DNA from: Istiophorus platypterus
Lineage: Eukaryota > Chordata > Actinopteri > Istiophoriformes > Istiophoridae
Direction: 5' to 3'
DNA: 64,000 bases
NCBI GenBank assembly: GCA_016859345.1
Contig: CM029124.1
Location: 17,271,480 to 17,335,479, forward strand
The notes under the pieces were generated by a model. The model saw only the letters and a program-made list of their open reading frames with translations, was not told where the DNA came from and ran no database searches. Of this stretch, positions 1 to 12,200 are shown in pieces; position 1 is the first letter of the stretch, and every line of letters begins with the position of its first letter. The position numbers and the translations under genes were made by a program.

Positions 1-1987
1 CTTCTTCCACTCTGGGCAAAGAGCAATATGCTGACCAGGAGAAAAAGGTTGTAGATGGCCTGGTCAAGATGATATTGTTAGGAGGATTTGGGGAATCAAC
101 ATTATAAAAGAGGATTTTGGAGATTTACCATGTAGTGCTAAACATGATGAAGCAGCCTGCTTAGGAAATATGGGTCATGGGTCATTATGTGGACAGTAAA
201 GAAGTATCTACAATAACAATTAACTTTAAAGCACAGGGTTAAATTGTAGCTCAGAAATGGGGAAAAACCTCAAATGAAAGATAAAAAAAAAAAACAACAA
301 CAAAAAAAAACCTATACTTAGATCATCTAGAGAATACTGTGTTATAGTGTTAATTCAGTTTAAGCACTTGTACCAATTAATGTATATACAAGCAAGGGAT
401 TTTTGAGTCTCTAAGGTGGATTAAGATTCCCCTAAAAAAAAATACTGCAAAACACCTACTAAGTTTGATGAAGATAGAGAAAGGCAGTGCCACATAAAGG
501 TAAAGAGAAAAACATCAACATAGAGAGATGGATAGAGAGAGAAAAGGGGGAGAGGGAGGCACAGGACATATGCGAGAGAAAGTTCACATGCATGAGGGAG
601 TTCACGCTGGGTACCAACCTCCTGTAGATCTGAAGAATTAGAGTCATAGGGAAGAATCAGCAGGGGCACAAATCCTGGTCTTGTTGTATAATACATCACT
701 ACTTGGTAAAAGAAAAAAAAAAAAAGAAAATGTCTGTTCTCGCCAATTCAGGTGGAGTGTGACAGCTCAAGTCGTATTGCTGCTGTACTACAGATCAGTA
801 AAGAAACAATGCTGCTCTAACATCCGGAATTGGCATTTCACAAAGCCATTGCAGTGGTGAGCTCAAAACTCCAAACACACTTTTGAGCTATTGTGTTTCA
901 TTCTTTATATCATTACTTGTCAGGAGGAATGTCTTGTCATCAGATATTTACAGAGTAATCTGCAAGCCTCTAATCTCTACACACTGATGCAGTTGATGAC
1001 CCCGCAGTGCATTGACAGCACACTTTGTCTTTTTAACTACACTGCCTTTTTGGCTCTGGAACTGGATTTGTTCACAACATTGAGAGAATGCTAAACACAC
1101 CTCAGCTCTAAGGTGAAGTCATAGAGAAGCACCATTAGAACATGAGCTACTTAAACTCTAACACTCTGCCCCTCTGCCTTGAACTCCACTGGCAAGATGC
1201 TTCTGATAAGGCTGCTTTAGGGGCATTCCACACATTGTTAATGCAGAGAGCAGAGAAGGGAAACAGTGCTATATTAAGAGTTTAGTGGTTTTGAGCTTTG
1301 TAGGAGCAGCTGCATAAAGAAAAGGTATTTGTTGTCTGGTTATTATCTGTTATCCATCCAACTCAAACCAAACATTCACACACTGTTTAACTTTACATTT
1401 TTACTAAAGGAGATGCAAAAAATCTGTTACTGAGATGTCTGCTTTGCTGAAAATGACACCCAAGACCAACACTGGTGTCAGCTCATTACACAGAATGAGC
1501 AGCTTGCACAGACAGGTTTTTTATAGGCAATCCTCTCATGCAAAATAACAGAGACTACAGAGAATACAAAACCTAATTGCATCACTCCAACACGACAAGA
1601 GGCAAATATACTGTAGAAGCCTACAGTCATACAATTCATCAGAGGAGAAAGGGAAAGAAAAATGGAAAACGAAATTATTTTTATGTACATGACACAGGGG
1701 GATCTAGCATTCATGAACAGGGATTACCTTGTGCTCTGTCATTGTGGAGTGATAGCAGGGAAGATGTGCTTTCATTTTTCTGTGCAGAGAACAGGCAGGG
1801 ATCAGACAACCACCGGGAAGCTGCTTGTGTTTTGCAGACACAGATACAGGTCATACACAGCACAGTTTGACAAAATGAATCACCAAAACCCCCCAAACAT
1901 TCTTGCATCCAATAAAGACAAAGTGGCTGGATGCCAGGTTTACAAATCCAGTTTAAATAATGCATATTCTCTCTTTCCATCTCTCGC
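1..1987. other. Non-coding DNA, no feature recognised
   Basis: AT-rich unique sequence with A-rich tracts near 282-310 and 712-728 and a purine-rich GAGA stretch at 520-560. The open frames are short with no domains. Confidence 0.6.
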
Positions 1988-2102
1988 TCACACATACACA
2001 TGCGTGCACCCACACACACACGTACACACACACATACACGCACGCACACACACACGCACGCACAAGCACACACAAGCACACACAAGCACACACAAGCACA
2101 CA
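1988..2102 (+). repeat. (CA)-rich microsatellite with a perfect 10-bp minisatellite tail
   Basis: The tract is an imperfect (CA)n run with CG and TG interruptions. At 2061-2100 it ends in four perfect copies of the decamer CACAAGCACA. Long frames predicted across it encode only His-Thr repeats and are artefacts. Confidence 0.95.
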
Positions 2103-2268
2103 GTGCAATGATTACACAAAACACAAAGAAGAGGAAGCTTCTGGAAAAGTGGTGAGGGGATGTTGAGATGAAAATGTCAGTCATATTGTGCTGTTTAATT
2201 TTCATGTGAATCACTCTGGAATACATGAGACAGAGTTGTGTTTGCTTGAATGTGTTTGACAGCAAATC

Positions 2269-2362
2269 TGTGTGTTTGTGTGTGTGTTTGTGTGTGTGTG
2301 TGTATGTGTGTGTGCTGTGTGTGTGTGTGTGTGTGTATGTGTTTGTGTATGTGTGTGTGTGT
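2269..2362 (+). repeat. (TG)-rich microsatellite
   Basis: This is an imperfect (TG)n run with TTTG and TATG interruptions. It lies about 165 bp after the (CA)-rich tract and in the opposite sense, so the pair forms an inverted repeat. Confidence 0.95.
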
Positions 2363-4207
2363 AATCTGAACAATACTATTAGTATAATCAAAATCAACAG
2401 ATCCAGTTGTGCTGCAGGTATCATTTAGCACTGAGGGCATTGTGCTTTTCCAACATGCCAAGTTGCTGCAAAGCTTCAAACTAATTCCCAGTTCTGCCTA
2501 AACTACAAAAGGCACAGACATGTTGCCGCTGTTACTGTTTTTTCCCACTGCTGAACTAAAGATTAGTTTCTTTGCACAACAGAAATGAGTCACTTCATAG
2601 TGTGACATTTATTAACTGTGTAACAATTAAGGGAGAGACAGATTCTATCACTTTTTTGCTCACAGAAATAATCACCTTTTTTTTACTCCATGTTAGCACA
2701 TAATGCACTGCACAGTGCCTGGCATCTGTGTTATTTTTGTAACAAAGCTTTGTCGTTACAGCCCAGTTTTATACCATATTAATATTAACCATGTTTTTAC
2801 AAATGTTCTATTTAAGCACTAGGAATGGAAAAGGTACAAATTAAAAAGCCAACATTTCTAATTAAATTGCCAGAATTGTGATTGAGATGTTAATGGACAC
2901 TGTCCCCAGCTTTAACATATTTAATACATACAACATATTTATATAAAAGAATTGCCATTTTCAACTTGGCAGCTAACTTATCTAATTTATCAGCAATTAG
3001 ACTATATTTATTTGTTAGATTAACTATCTGATGCAGAATAGATAATTATATTTTGTAAATCTTTCAGTGAATTGCATTTTGTTTGTTGACAGCACATTAA
3101 TGCATCAGTTCCTATTATAGATCATTAGGTTATTGGTTATTTTCTTGGATACTAAATGCCAAAATGGAGATTAGCATAAAGTATAATGATACTTTATAGT
3201 ATTCATTTATAGTGTGGAGTTGTTACATACGCATTGTCTTCTTAAACTAGAGTTGTATTCCTTTGTTCTTTTTTTTTTTTTTAAACAAGAGAACCTAAGG
3301 CTAAACCCAAAAATAAATGAGTTGGCTCCCGCTAATTGAGCACTAATCGCGATGTGCCGTTTGTTTCTGTTGAAGAAACATCATTTGCTGATAAACATTT
3401 TTCTAATCACAGCTGCTGCAGGCACTGCTTCCCTGTTTAGTGCCAAGGTGACCCTAACAAAACACGAAATAATGTGACATGAAATAGGGATGCTGCCAGG
3501 AGCAAAATGGCCTGTCACACTTCCTCAATATGAGGAAATGATGAGTGCTATTTTCGAAATAAATCCGGCGCCACTACTATTAAAAACATGGAAAACAATC
3601 AATAGCTTTCCCACAATGCATTTTCTTTCTTGCAAAACTAGTGACTGGTCTCAGAATAGAGCAGTGGGCAAATGCAAACAGTTTCCTGTTGAGGTGATTA
3701 TGAGGTGAGAGCATTTCATAAAACTTGTCTTGACAACCCAATTGATCACAGCAGGGGGCATAATAAATGCTTTACATATTCTGAGAAGTAAATCAAGGGA
3801 ACTTTCCATTATAGTTTAATTTAATTCTAAAGCATAATCAAATTAGACCTTAAAAGTAACCCCTCTCATTACAGTCTCTATACTCTTACTCTTATACATG
3901 GCCATGCCAACTGGCTAATGAAGTTACACTTCTAACTTCAGTGTCCCTGTGGGTCAAAACAAACTTTCTTGATTCCCCAGAGAGCAAGCTGAGTTTACTT
4001 ATTAAGTGTAAATGAAAAAAAAACAAAAATATTTCTAATACAGCAAAGGCACCAATATGTAAAGACTGCTTTTCTGTATGTACTGTTTCTACTTCATAAG
4101 ACCCTCTATGCAATTGGCTATTCAAACTTTCAACACATCCACACAACCAGCAAATGTTAATCCACCTGCTGTGTGTATAGTTTTGACTAATGCTTTCATT
4201 CACTGTG
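2363..4207. other. Non-coding AT-rich DNA
   Basis: Mostly AT-rich unique sequence with a T-rich tract near 3270-3282. Apart from the candidate block at 3310-3480 I see nothing. Confidence 0.55.
3310..3480. other. Candidate conserved non-coding block
   Basis: Complex sequence with GCTAATTGAGCACTAATCGC, CpG dinucleotides and an AATCACAGCTGCTGCAGG stretch (an E-box CAGCTG). It stands out from the AT-rich flanks. Inference only. Confidence 0.22.
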
Positions 4208-4275
4208 ATTGGATAGGAGATTGTCGCCCAGAGTTCTAGTCTATAAAAGTGAGAGGAAAAGCTCGTCAGAGCTCA
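4208..4275 (+). promoter_or_regulatory. Possible promoter: inverted CCAAT box and TATA box
   Basis: ATTGG (reverse CCAAT) at 4208-4212 is followed 30 bp later by TATAAAAG at 4242-4249. A start would fall near 4270-4280, followed by a CTCAGTCATCAG stretch. The first ATG downstream, near 4339, opens only a few codons. Both motifs occur by chance in AT-rich DNA, so this is weak evidence; a non-coding transcript or an alternative start is possible. Confidence 0.2.
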
Positions 4276-4919
4276 GTCATCAGATGTCTCATTTACAGAA
4301 GTGATCTGGGCCTCCAGATCCCCAGGCTCTGAGCAGTCATGGCTTTGGTAGAAACCAAATGAGAAATGTCATTGAGTGGGTCTCATCATCAAGTGAAGCA
4401 ACCTCCCCCTTCTCTCTCTCTCAAACACAGGCATCCATAGACTTTACTGCCCCTAACAGGATGCACTTCGACAGACAGTAATGAAAATGTCTCTTTCACA
4501 GTTCCAATCAAAAGCTCATCAATCACAACTTGCATTTAAAAAAGCTTCACACCCTCCCTGGCTCTTGGTGAGAAAGGCGAAAGGAGGAAGAGCCAAATTT
4601 AATCATGTGCAATCAAAAACATATAGGCTGTCAGGATAAAGACAGTGCTCCACGGAACAATTACAGTTTACGAAACCTCATCATCACAGTCATTGGAATG
4701 AAGCTGATAAGGTGATATCAAATCAAGGCAGACAATTGGATAAAGAGAACATAAAGGAAATGAGCATACAAATCACATTTCTACATTTTTTGTAAACTTT
4801 TAGTTCTAGTTTATTTGTGGTGATAAAGTCCTGAAAGCAAAGGGATAAAAAGCACATGAGGGATAAAATGCAGTAATAAGAAATACTGAATACTATGCAT
4901 GTGACAAAAAGCTCATGCT
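4276..4919. other. Non-coding DNA, no feature recognised
   Basis: Unique sequence between the possible promoter and the tandem duplication. It holds a short CT run near 4412-4422 and no coding frame. Confidence 0.6.
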
Positions 4920-5828
4920 AAAAAAAACAAACAAAAATAAACTAACCTAAATGACAGCCTAAGACCGAACTGCAGAGTACTAAACAGAGAAACATTGCAG
5001 AAGAAAAAACAAAATTAAAAAAATATAATATAGTCGGACTGGAAATCGGTACTCAAAGGACAAATCCAGGTGGGCAACCGCACTGGTGAATCGTCAAAAA
5101 ATCCATGAACTTTTTACTGGCCCTGTTAGTCTCTTTAGCAGCCTTCTCTGTGTATTTGTTATTAAGGCTGTTGTGTGCATGCTCTAGGAAAACCAAGTTT
5201 AAACCCCCAGCAACCCCCTAGTTCTTTCCGTGTCTAAAGCAAACAACAACAGTGGCTACAATGAATGAGAAACTGAAATAGCTGATTGTGATTCAGGATG
5301 AAGAAGCCATTTGACCAGATTATAAGAGAAGCTTATATGTAAGACAACAAAACCAGTTAAGCCATAGTTTTAAGTCATGGTCACACAATGGGGACTGGTA
5401 GCAAAATATGTCCTTAAATGTTTCTTCTTTTTGTTTTTCATTTTAAAAAATGCATTTAAAAATTTTAGACTATACATGTGTGAATAATAAAGGACCACTG
5501 AGTTTGCAGCATGTATGTATAGTGAATCCAATCAAAAGCTTATTTTACAGAGGGATTCCAGATGATCTTCTGCTTGTATGATTTCTGATTTCCTGAAGAG
5601 AATAGAATATTTAATTGATAAGAAGGTAGTTCTCAATGTTCAGGACTACCACTGTTCAAAGTGGCTATTATAACAATTACCATCTCTAAAGCTCCATTCT
5701 CAAGGAGATAGGAGGCAAGCCCTGGCAAAGGTCTGCAGTAATTGTTTAGACAAGAGTGTTGTATGACTCTTTCCCCCAAATTGTGGGCAGCATTCTCTCC
5801 ATTTTGATGTCTGTTGTTTTAAAAAAAC
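4920..5828. repeat. Tandem duplication, copy 1 (909-bp unit)
   Basis: This block is repeated immediately downstream with a period of 909 bp. It begins in an A-rich tract (A8-C-A3-C) and ends at another A-rich tract. Reading both copies line by line I found no substitutions. The unit has no coding potential, no transposase motif and no terminal inverted repeats, so it does not look like a mobile element. The A-rich tracts at the boundaries give short homology that could have promoted unequal exchange or replication slippage. Confidence 0.93.
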
Positions 5829-6756
5829 AAAAAAAACAAACAAAAATAAACTAACCTAAATGACAGCCTAAGACCGAACTGCAGAGTACTAAACAGAGAA
5901 ACATTGCAGAAGAAAAAACAAAATTAAAAAAATATAATATAGTCGGACTGGAAATCGGTACTCAAAGGACAAATCCAGGTGGGCAACCGCACTGGTGAAT
6001 CGTCAAAAAATCCATGAACTTTTTACTGGCCCTGTTAGTCTCTTTAGCAGCCTTCTCTGTGTATTTGTTATTAAGGCTGTTGTGTGCATGCTCTAGGAAA
6101 ACCAAGTTTAAACCCCCAGCAACCCCCTAGTTCTTTCCGTGTCTAAAGCAAACAACAACAGTGGCTACAATGAATGAGAAACTGAAATAGCTGATTGTGA
6201 TTCAGGATGAAGAAGCCATTTGACCAGATTATAAGAGAAGCTTATATGTAAGACAACAAAACCAGTTAAGCCATAGTTTTAAGTCATGGTCACACAATGG
6301 GGACTGGTAGCAAAATATGTCCTTAAATGTTTCTTCTTTTTGTTTTTCATTTTAAAAAATGCATTTAAAAATTTTAGACTATACATGTGTGAATAATAAA
6401 GGGACCACTGAGTTTGCAGCATGTATGTATAGTGAATCCAATCAAAAGCTTATTTTACAGAGGGATTCCAGATGATCTTCTGCTTGTATGATTTCTGATT
6501 TCCTGAAGAGAATAGAATATTTAATTGATAAGAAGGTAGTTCTCAATGTTCAGGACTACCACTGTTCAAAGTGGCTATTATAACAATTACCATCTCTAAA
6601 GCTCCATTCTCAAGGAGATAGGAGGCAAGCCCTGGCAAAGGTCTGCAGTAATTGTTTAGACAAGAGTGTTGTATGACTCTTTCCCCCAAATTGTGGGCAG
6701 CATTCTCTCCATTTTGATGTCTGTTGTTTTAAAAAAACAAAAAAAACAAACAAAAA
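5829..6756. repeat. Tandem duplication, copy 2
   Basis: This is the second copy of the 909-bp unit, followed by a few A-rich bases of a partial third. The only difference I saw from copy 1 is one extra G in the run at 6401-6403, which moves the period from 909 to 910. After the A-rich tract near 6756 the sequence continues as unrelated single-copy DNA. Near-perfect identity means the duplication is very young, polymorphic, or an assembly artefact joining two haplotypes. Confidence 0.93.
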
Positions 6757-9299
6757 AAAAAACAGTGGACAGTGAAAATGGAATTGAAAAGTCCACTCAC
6801 CCGCTCACATTGAGCGACTGAGAGAGGATAATGTGTTTTTCTTTGAGCCCTCAGGAGCCAGAAACAAACATCATCCCTAAGTAACACCATTATGCTGGGC
6901 TGTGCCCTAGAACTCTGAAGCCAAGTAAAATCTACACCAATAAATCCCTTGGTGAGGAAATATGGCATAAGAACAACCTGTAACGGTAAGGGCCAAGGTT
7001 TGCTTCAGACATCATGGGTAATGCTTGACACATCATATTATTACTAATTATTAATAAAACAATTACCATAAACTGAGGGTATTCATTATCCCTTTCAGTG
7101 AGGAAGATCGTCGGTAGTGTTAGGCTGCTTGTTTGATTGCGATGCAATGACAGATTAAATACAATAATAAAAAACATTACCGTGCAAGGGAGAAATAGGC
7201 AAAGCAGAAACATTTGTTACCTAATTTTTACACAGCAATCTCCTGATCTTGCAAATAAAAAAAATAAATAGATAAATAAATAAAAATAAAAACACATCTT
7301 ACTATGTCCTTTGTACAGAATGAGCTATCGTACATAGAACAGTCATAGTATATATGATATTTACTTATTTTGTTTTGTTTTGTTTTCCACACATTCCCTA
7401 TGCATGATGTAGGCTTATGCAGGCATATTATGGCTAAAAGGTTAAAGATATTAGAGTCTTACTGTAAAACCTTTTATTCACTTTCTCCAGCGCAGGAATA
7501 AGAAAACTGCATTACAGAAGATGCAAAAGGGGGAGGACAGGGGGAGGAGGGGAATGGCAGCTGGTACTGCACTTGTGAGGGATAAGGTCAGTGGCAGAAA
7601 TACCCACACTGAGGCTCTAGGGACAACTGCAGAAACATTCAAATCCTCAAATCTCAAATAAACACCTCTCTAGGGGAGTGTTTTGTTTTTTTTTTTCTTT
7701 TTTCCATCTCATTGCATTCAGTAGGCCTCCACCCATGGTTATTATTCACTGCTCATTATCACTGCTCTGATTAATAAGAGCAATTTCAGGGTCCCCTGGT
7801 ATTAGAGGGGAAAAAAGAAGTGGTGTGTTTTCTGTTATAAACACAGTGAGTGTGCTACTTACAACAGAAAGAAGGACAGAAAGCAGCAGGTGATATTTGC
7901 TTAAGCTCCTTATCCAAGTGTCTGCAGCTTGAGGGGGCGAGGATTTAACAATAATTTAACAATAATTTCTCAATAAATAAGAAAACATATCTCCATGGTC
8001 AAGAACTGGTCAAGACTGTATTTGACAAAAAAAAAACAAAAACCCTTTGAACAAACTTTCACTCTGTTATAAGGTGTTACACAGAATGGCCACATTTCTT
8101 TTCACATGGCCGCAGAGTTTAACAACTGCCTCAAATTTTGAGAGTATTTTAGAAGATGTTGAATTTAAATTTTATAGAGATGCACTAGTGCAACTATCAA
8201 ATACAGTATTTCCCCTTTAAATTCTCAATAATTAAATATCGGAAGGGAAAGTGTGAGAAGGGCGGTGAGACTGTGGAGCTTCAGCATCACAACAATCTGG
8301 TCTATATTGTGCAGAAAGTCCTCTACCAGTTACCAGTGATGGTTAGTGTTGTCAGTCATTTCTGACACTCGCTCCCTCACATAGGCCTGTTGTTACTATA
8401 AAATAAACTGCCGACCCACACGCACAAAAAACGGTATCCTGTGCCAAAGCAATCCAAAAAATCTTATGAGTGTTACTCAGGTCAAGAATCAGCAGCAAAT
8501 GATGCCATGAAAAAAGTAAAGACCAAATGTTATTCTTCCCAACAGGAATAGCTCACACAGTTCATGTATCAGAAGGCTGTATAATATTCTAACTGTGGTC
8601 AGCCAGTCCTGAGGGAAATAAGGTTTCCTGATGTGCCCAAACATTGTACACACCCAAAACATCTTTTAACAAAATAACCAATCGTATAAAGCATACAATA
8701 TGCAAGCACATATGCATGGATCATGACACAGCATCAGCTCTGGTCAGTAGAAGAAACAGGAATAACAATAAAGTTTAGAATGCAAGTGAGTATAATTTAC
8801 AGCCATAACTTAAGAAAAAAAAAGTATCCTGGTGAATTTAAGCCTTTCTTTGCTGTATGTGATGTCTTTTACTAGTCCCAAATAAAAATGATTCACAAAT
8901 AGCCAGATGAAAATTCCATAGCATATGTATTTTTAAATTGTGTGTCTCTGGATCTTTTCTTGCACCCTGTGGTAGAGTTAAGATTGGTTAAGAGTGCATG
9001 TATTAAAGGTGCTGAAGTGCACAGGATACTGAGAGACAAAGATCAAGTGTAATAGTGATGAAAGCATCACAAAGATGCAGAGACTCCTCTACATGGCCCC
9101 CACAGACATCAGCGTTTCAAAGACAACAACTCAATTCGTTCCCTCCACAGCCTCATTCTCCAGGCTTGATGTAGTGACAAAAGCAGCAATGCTCGCACTG
9201 TCCTTGTTTAAGTGAGCATTTGATTTTTCCTATAGGCATTTGCAAGGTGTAAAAGAAAACTTGCTGTGAAGTCACCTTCAAAGAAATGCCACAGTGCCA
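6757..9299. other. Non-coding DNA
   Basis: Unique AT-rich sequence with an AAAT tract near 7253, a purine-rich GGGGGAGGA stretch near 7530-7555 and T- and A-rich runs near 7684 and 8028. A GTGAGT-like donor at 6795-6800 (minus) has no convincing exon. Confidence 0.55.
7253..7292 (+). repeat. (AAAT)-rich low-complexity tract
   Basis: A-rich sequence dominated by AAAT units with one ATAG interruption. Confidence 0.85.
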
Positions 9300-9800
9300 A
9301 GGAATTACAAAGCTAAAATAGTTTCTCGGGGAGGGGGCAACGATTCTATTATTCTTTAAAATGCAGCGCAATGGCTTTCATGAGAGTGTGGAAAAGCCAT
9401 TCCAGAAGCAGGTCAGGGGAGTGAGCAGCTTGGCCCTGAGCACATTGTGTCTTATCCCTCTCCATTTCCACCACCTTGTCCCTGAATAATGGGCAGACCT
9501 CGTCGCTGCCCCTGGAGGCTAATGGCTTCTCACGGAGGAGAAATCAACACAGAAATACCTCCACGGGTAATCCGCCTCTTTAACCAGCAACATGCCACGT
9601 GTACAATCCCGCTGTGTTCAAAATAGCATCAGAGAAATAAGCGATTCCACCCCTCTGGGATATTGCCTTAATATGCTCCATGAGAGCTCCTGATGAAAAA
9701 TATATAATCTTCATGGCAATCTACCGTAAATATAGCTAGCGGAATACTTTTTCCTACTGGTGATGATATCCTGTGCCTGACAACGCTGACGAGTTACGTA
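9300..9800. other. Candidate conserved non-coding block
   Basis: About 500 bp of high-complexity sequence, free of microsatellites, with more GC and more CpG than its surroundings. It contains homeodomain-like words (GCTAATGG, GGTAATCC, AATAATGG) and a long stretch without homopolymers. Such blocks inside large introns of developmental genes are often conserved enhancers. This is judged from composition only; no alignment was possible. Confidence 0.3.
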
Positions 9801-10338
9801 ATTTTAAGTGGTGCAAATGAAAAATCCTGAGTTTAGAATTTTAATAAATTACCAACACCATATATGAAGTGTCAGACTCAGTGTCAGCTAACTTAAAAGT
9901 TACTATATTGGTGAATGCAAAGTTGGCCAGATGAATTGTTTTGATTTTGGTTCACACTGTAATGAAAGGCAATAACAGAAAATTCCCTCAATATTGTAAA
10001 GAAGCTTGTTAAAATTTAACTGGTTGAGAAATGTGTAATATGGAACTGAGAGTAACACACATTTGAAACACTTGTGCATAAGTAATTTAAGGCATGAATC
10101 ATATGAAACCAAATGGAAATGCAACAAAATTTTGGAAATCACATACATTTACATCGTGTAGTTAATATACATAAGAACGCAGGCGTATGCATGCATTTAC
10201 AAATAAAAATAAAGTGAACACGAATCATCTCTAAATGAGAATACAACCCTGCTTTAGGCACATTCCAGGTGATGAATTATTGAATCACTCACTAGAGCTG
10301 TGAAACTCCTCTTCGTGTAACAAAGTTGTGAAGTTATC

Positions 10339-10376
10339 TGTGTATGTGTAGGTGTGTGTTCTGTGTGTGTGTGTGC
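10339..10376 (+). repeat. Short imperfect (TG)n
   Basis: An interrupted TG run of about 38 bp lies in otherwise unique AT-rich DNA. Confidence 0.85.
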
Positions 10377-12039
10377 AGGCCACCTAATTCAATAAAAAAA
10401 CAGCAGTTTCATTTTGAATTAATTAATTAACATTAAAATTGCAGTGATCTGGTTAAGGCCACACCTACCACTTGAGGTAAAATGTTTAATTTCAGGGATT
10501 AATGAAAGGTCAACACCATCTCATTAACAGTTGATGAATATCACATGCAATCACCGCAGAAGAAACAGATACACACCTCCAGTGCTCTATTGTGACAGAA
10601 CACACTGACTTTACTGCATAAATTTCACATTAATTCTCACATGCTAGTGGTGCCTTCACAGAGAATCTTGATACATCTGGTGGTTCAGTTTAAGATAATC
10701 AATACTAGCATCAGCTAAAAGAGTGAGGTCATGTACAATAGCAAAAAACATCAAAAATTATTAGTAACGACAGGGATATTTGACTGCTGTTGATTCATCA
10801 TTGTGACCACCTTCACACAGCCTCTACACTGGAGACCTCTTGCTTAGGAAGGAGAACTCTGGGATGAGACAGTGTTCCTTTCGTTTCACCTACAAGGTGC
10901 TTCAAACATGTAATCAAGCCGTCCACCATCTGTCAATCCCTACTGAGGCCCTCTGCTAATATATGAAAGAAATCCATTTGATGTCAGTTTTGTCTCTAAC
11001 AGATAAAGTAGTTGTACCTAGAGCTGGTCCAACAAAATGGTTAGGAAACAAAACTAAACAGGGCAGGGTCAGTGCCTGGCATGTTTCGCAAGGCATGAGC
11101 AGCTATTTACTACTGGGACATTTGGGCTTGAAAGGCTCGTTTATTTGTTTATCTATACAGGATTGTTTCTGTTATTGAATAAGGAATACTGTACCATGGG
11201 AGTAACTGGGCAAATGAATTATTATTTGCACTTCAAACTCTCCTCACCTGCTCTTTCTAATGCAATTTTAGAAGCGTACAACTGTTTCATCAGTGGAGCT
11301 AATTGAAAAACAATGCGACAAAGATGAGCCTGTGAAAGAGGAGAAAAAGGACAATCCAAAAATACACAAATGAAAAAAAAAGTGCAAAGAAAAAGTTGAA
11401 ACAAATAAACCCTTCTAACAATAGCATTCTCAAACCGATCATAAGGTAGGAGTAAAGTGGATTCGTTTAGTCAGAAATCAAACTAAACAGCTAATTTTAT
11501 TGTCAACTAAATACACAAGCTGAAGTTGGCCGATATGTGGGTGGCCACTCTGTCTCTCTAGGGGCAAATAATCCACACTGAGCTCCCTGCAGCTGAGGTC
11601 AATTTCACACTCACGCCTGCTCTAATGTCTTCTTACATACAAATATATACACATGTGTGTGCAGTGAGAAAGCACACAACTACACCACACACACACTGAC
11701 TTGTGGCAAAAAAACAGGTGGGTTTAATGCCAGGATCTCATCTTTCACAAAGACCGCACAAGGAGTCAGGGAGAGATATTGCTTTCATATAATTCCATCA
11801 ATAACACAATAAAACTGAATGGAAATGAAATAAAATTTCTAGAGGAGTGCTTTGACCAGCAATAATGTTGATCTCAATCCACCTGGTTTACTAAAGGAGG
11901 GGCATGTTGTCACTGCTAAATACTTGACAGGCTATATAGGTGAAAGCTATTCCACCTGGAATATTTTATATTGGAACAAATCCTCCATGTTGGCTGCTGG
12001 CAAGTTCATTGGCACAAAATACTCGACTGGATGATATTG

Positions 12040-12200
12040 CAATTAAAATTATCATTAAAAAATATAGCTATGCTAATTTATTATCTCTCTTTTAAAAAGG
12101 ACACTTAATTACGGAGCGCTCATTGAAAACATGCCTGAAATTATTTTTGTCGGGTGAAATAAATATGTTGACATATTCTCAACGTGCACTATCCTGGGAA
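12040..12200. other. Candidate conserved non-coding block
   Basis: AT-rich but complex sequence with several homeodomain-type cores (TAATTT, CTTAATTACGG) next to GGAGCGCTCATT and a CpG-bearing TTGTCGGGTG. Inference only. Confidence 0.22.

Noticed and set aside
1711..2424. Long minus-strand frame of 237 codons
   Set aside because: It is a translation of the CA/TG microsatellites (His-Thr and Cys-Val repeats), with no domain outside them.
4920..6756. Tandem 909-bp unit as a transposable element
   Set aside because: No coding motif, no terminal inverted repeats and no target duplication; the boundaries are A-rich tracts, so a plain tandem duplication explains it.
6801..6817. Possible 17-nt microexon on the minus strand between CCTCTCTCAG and GTGAGTGG
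   Set aside because: Both splice motifs are good, but a 17-nt exon without coding or conservation support is most easily chance.
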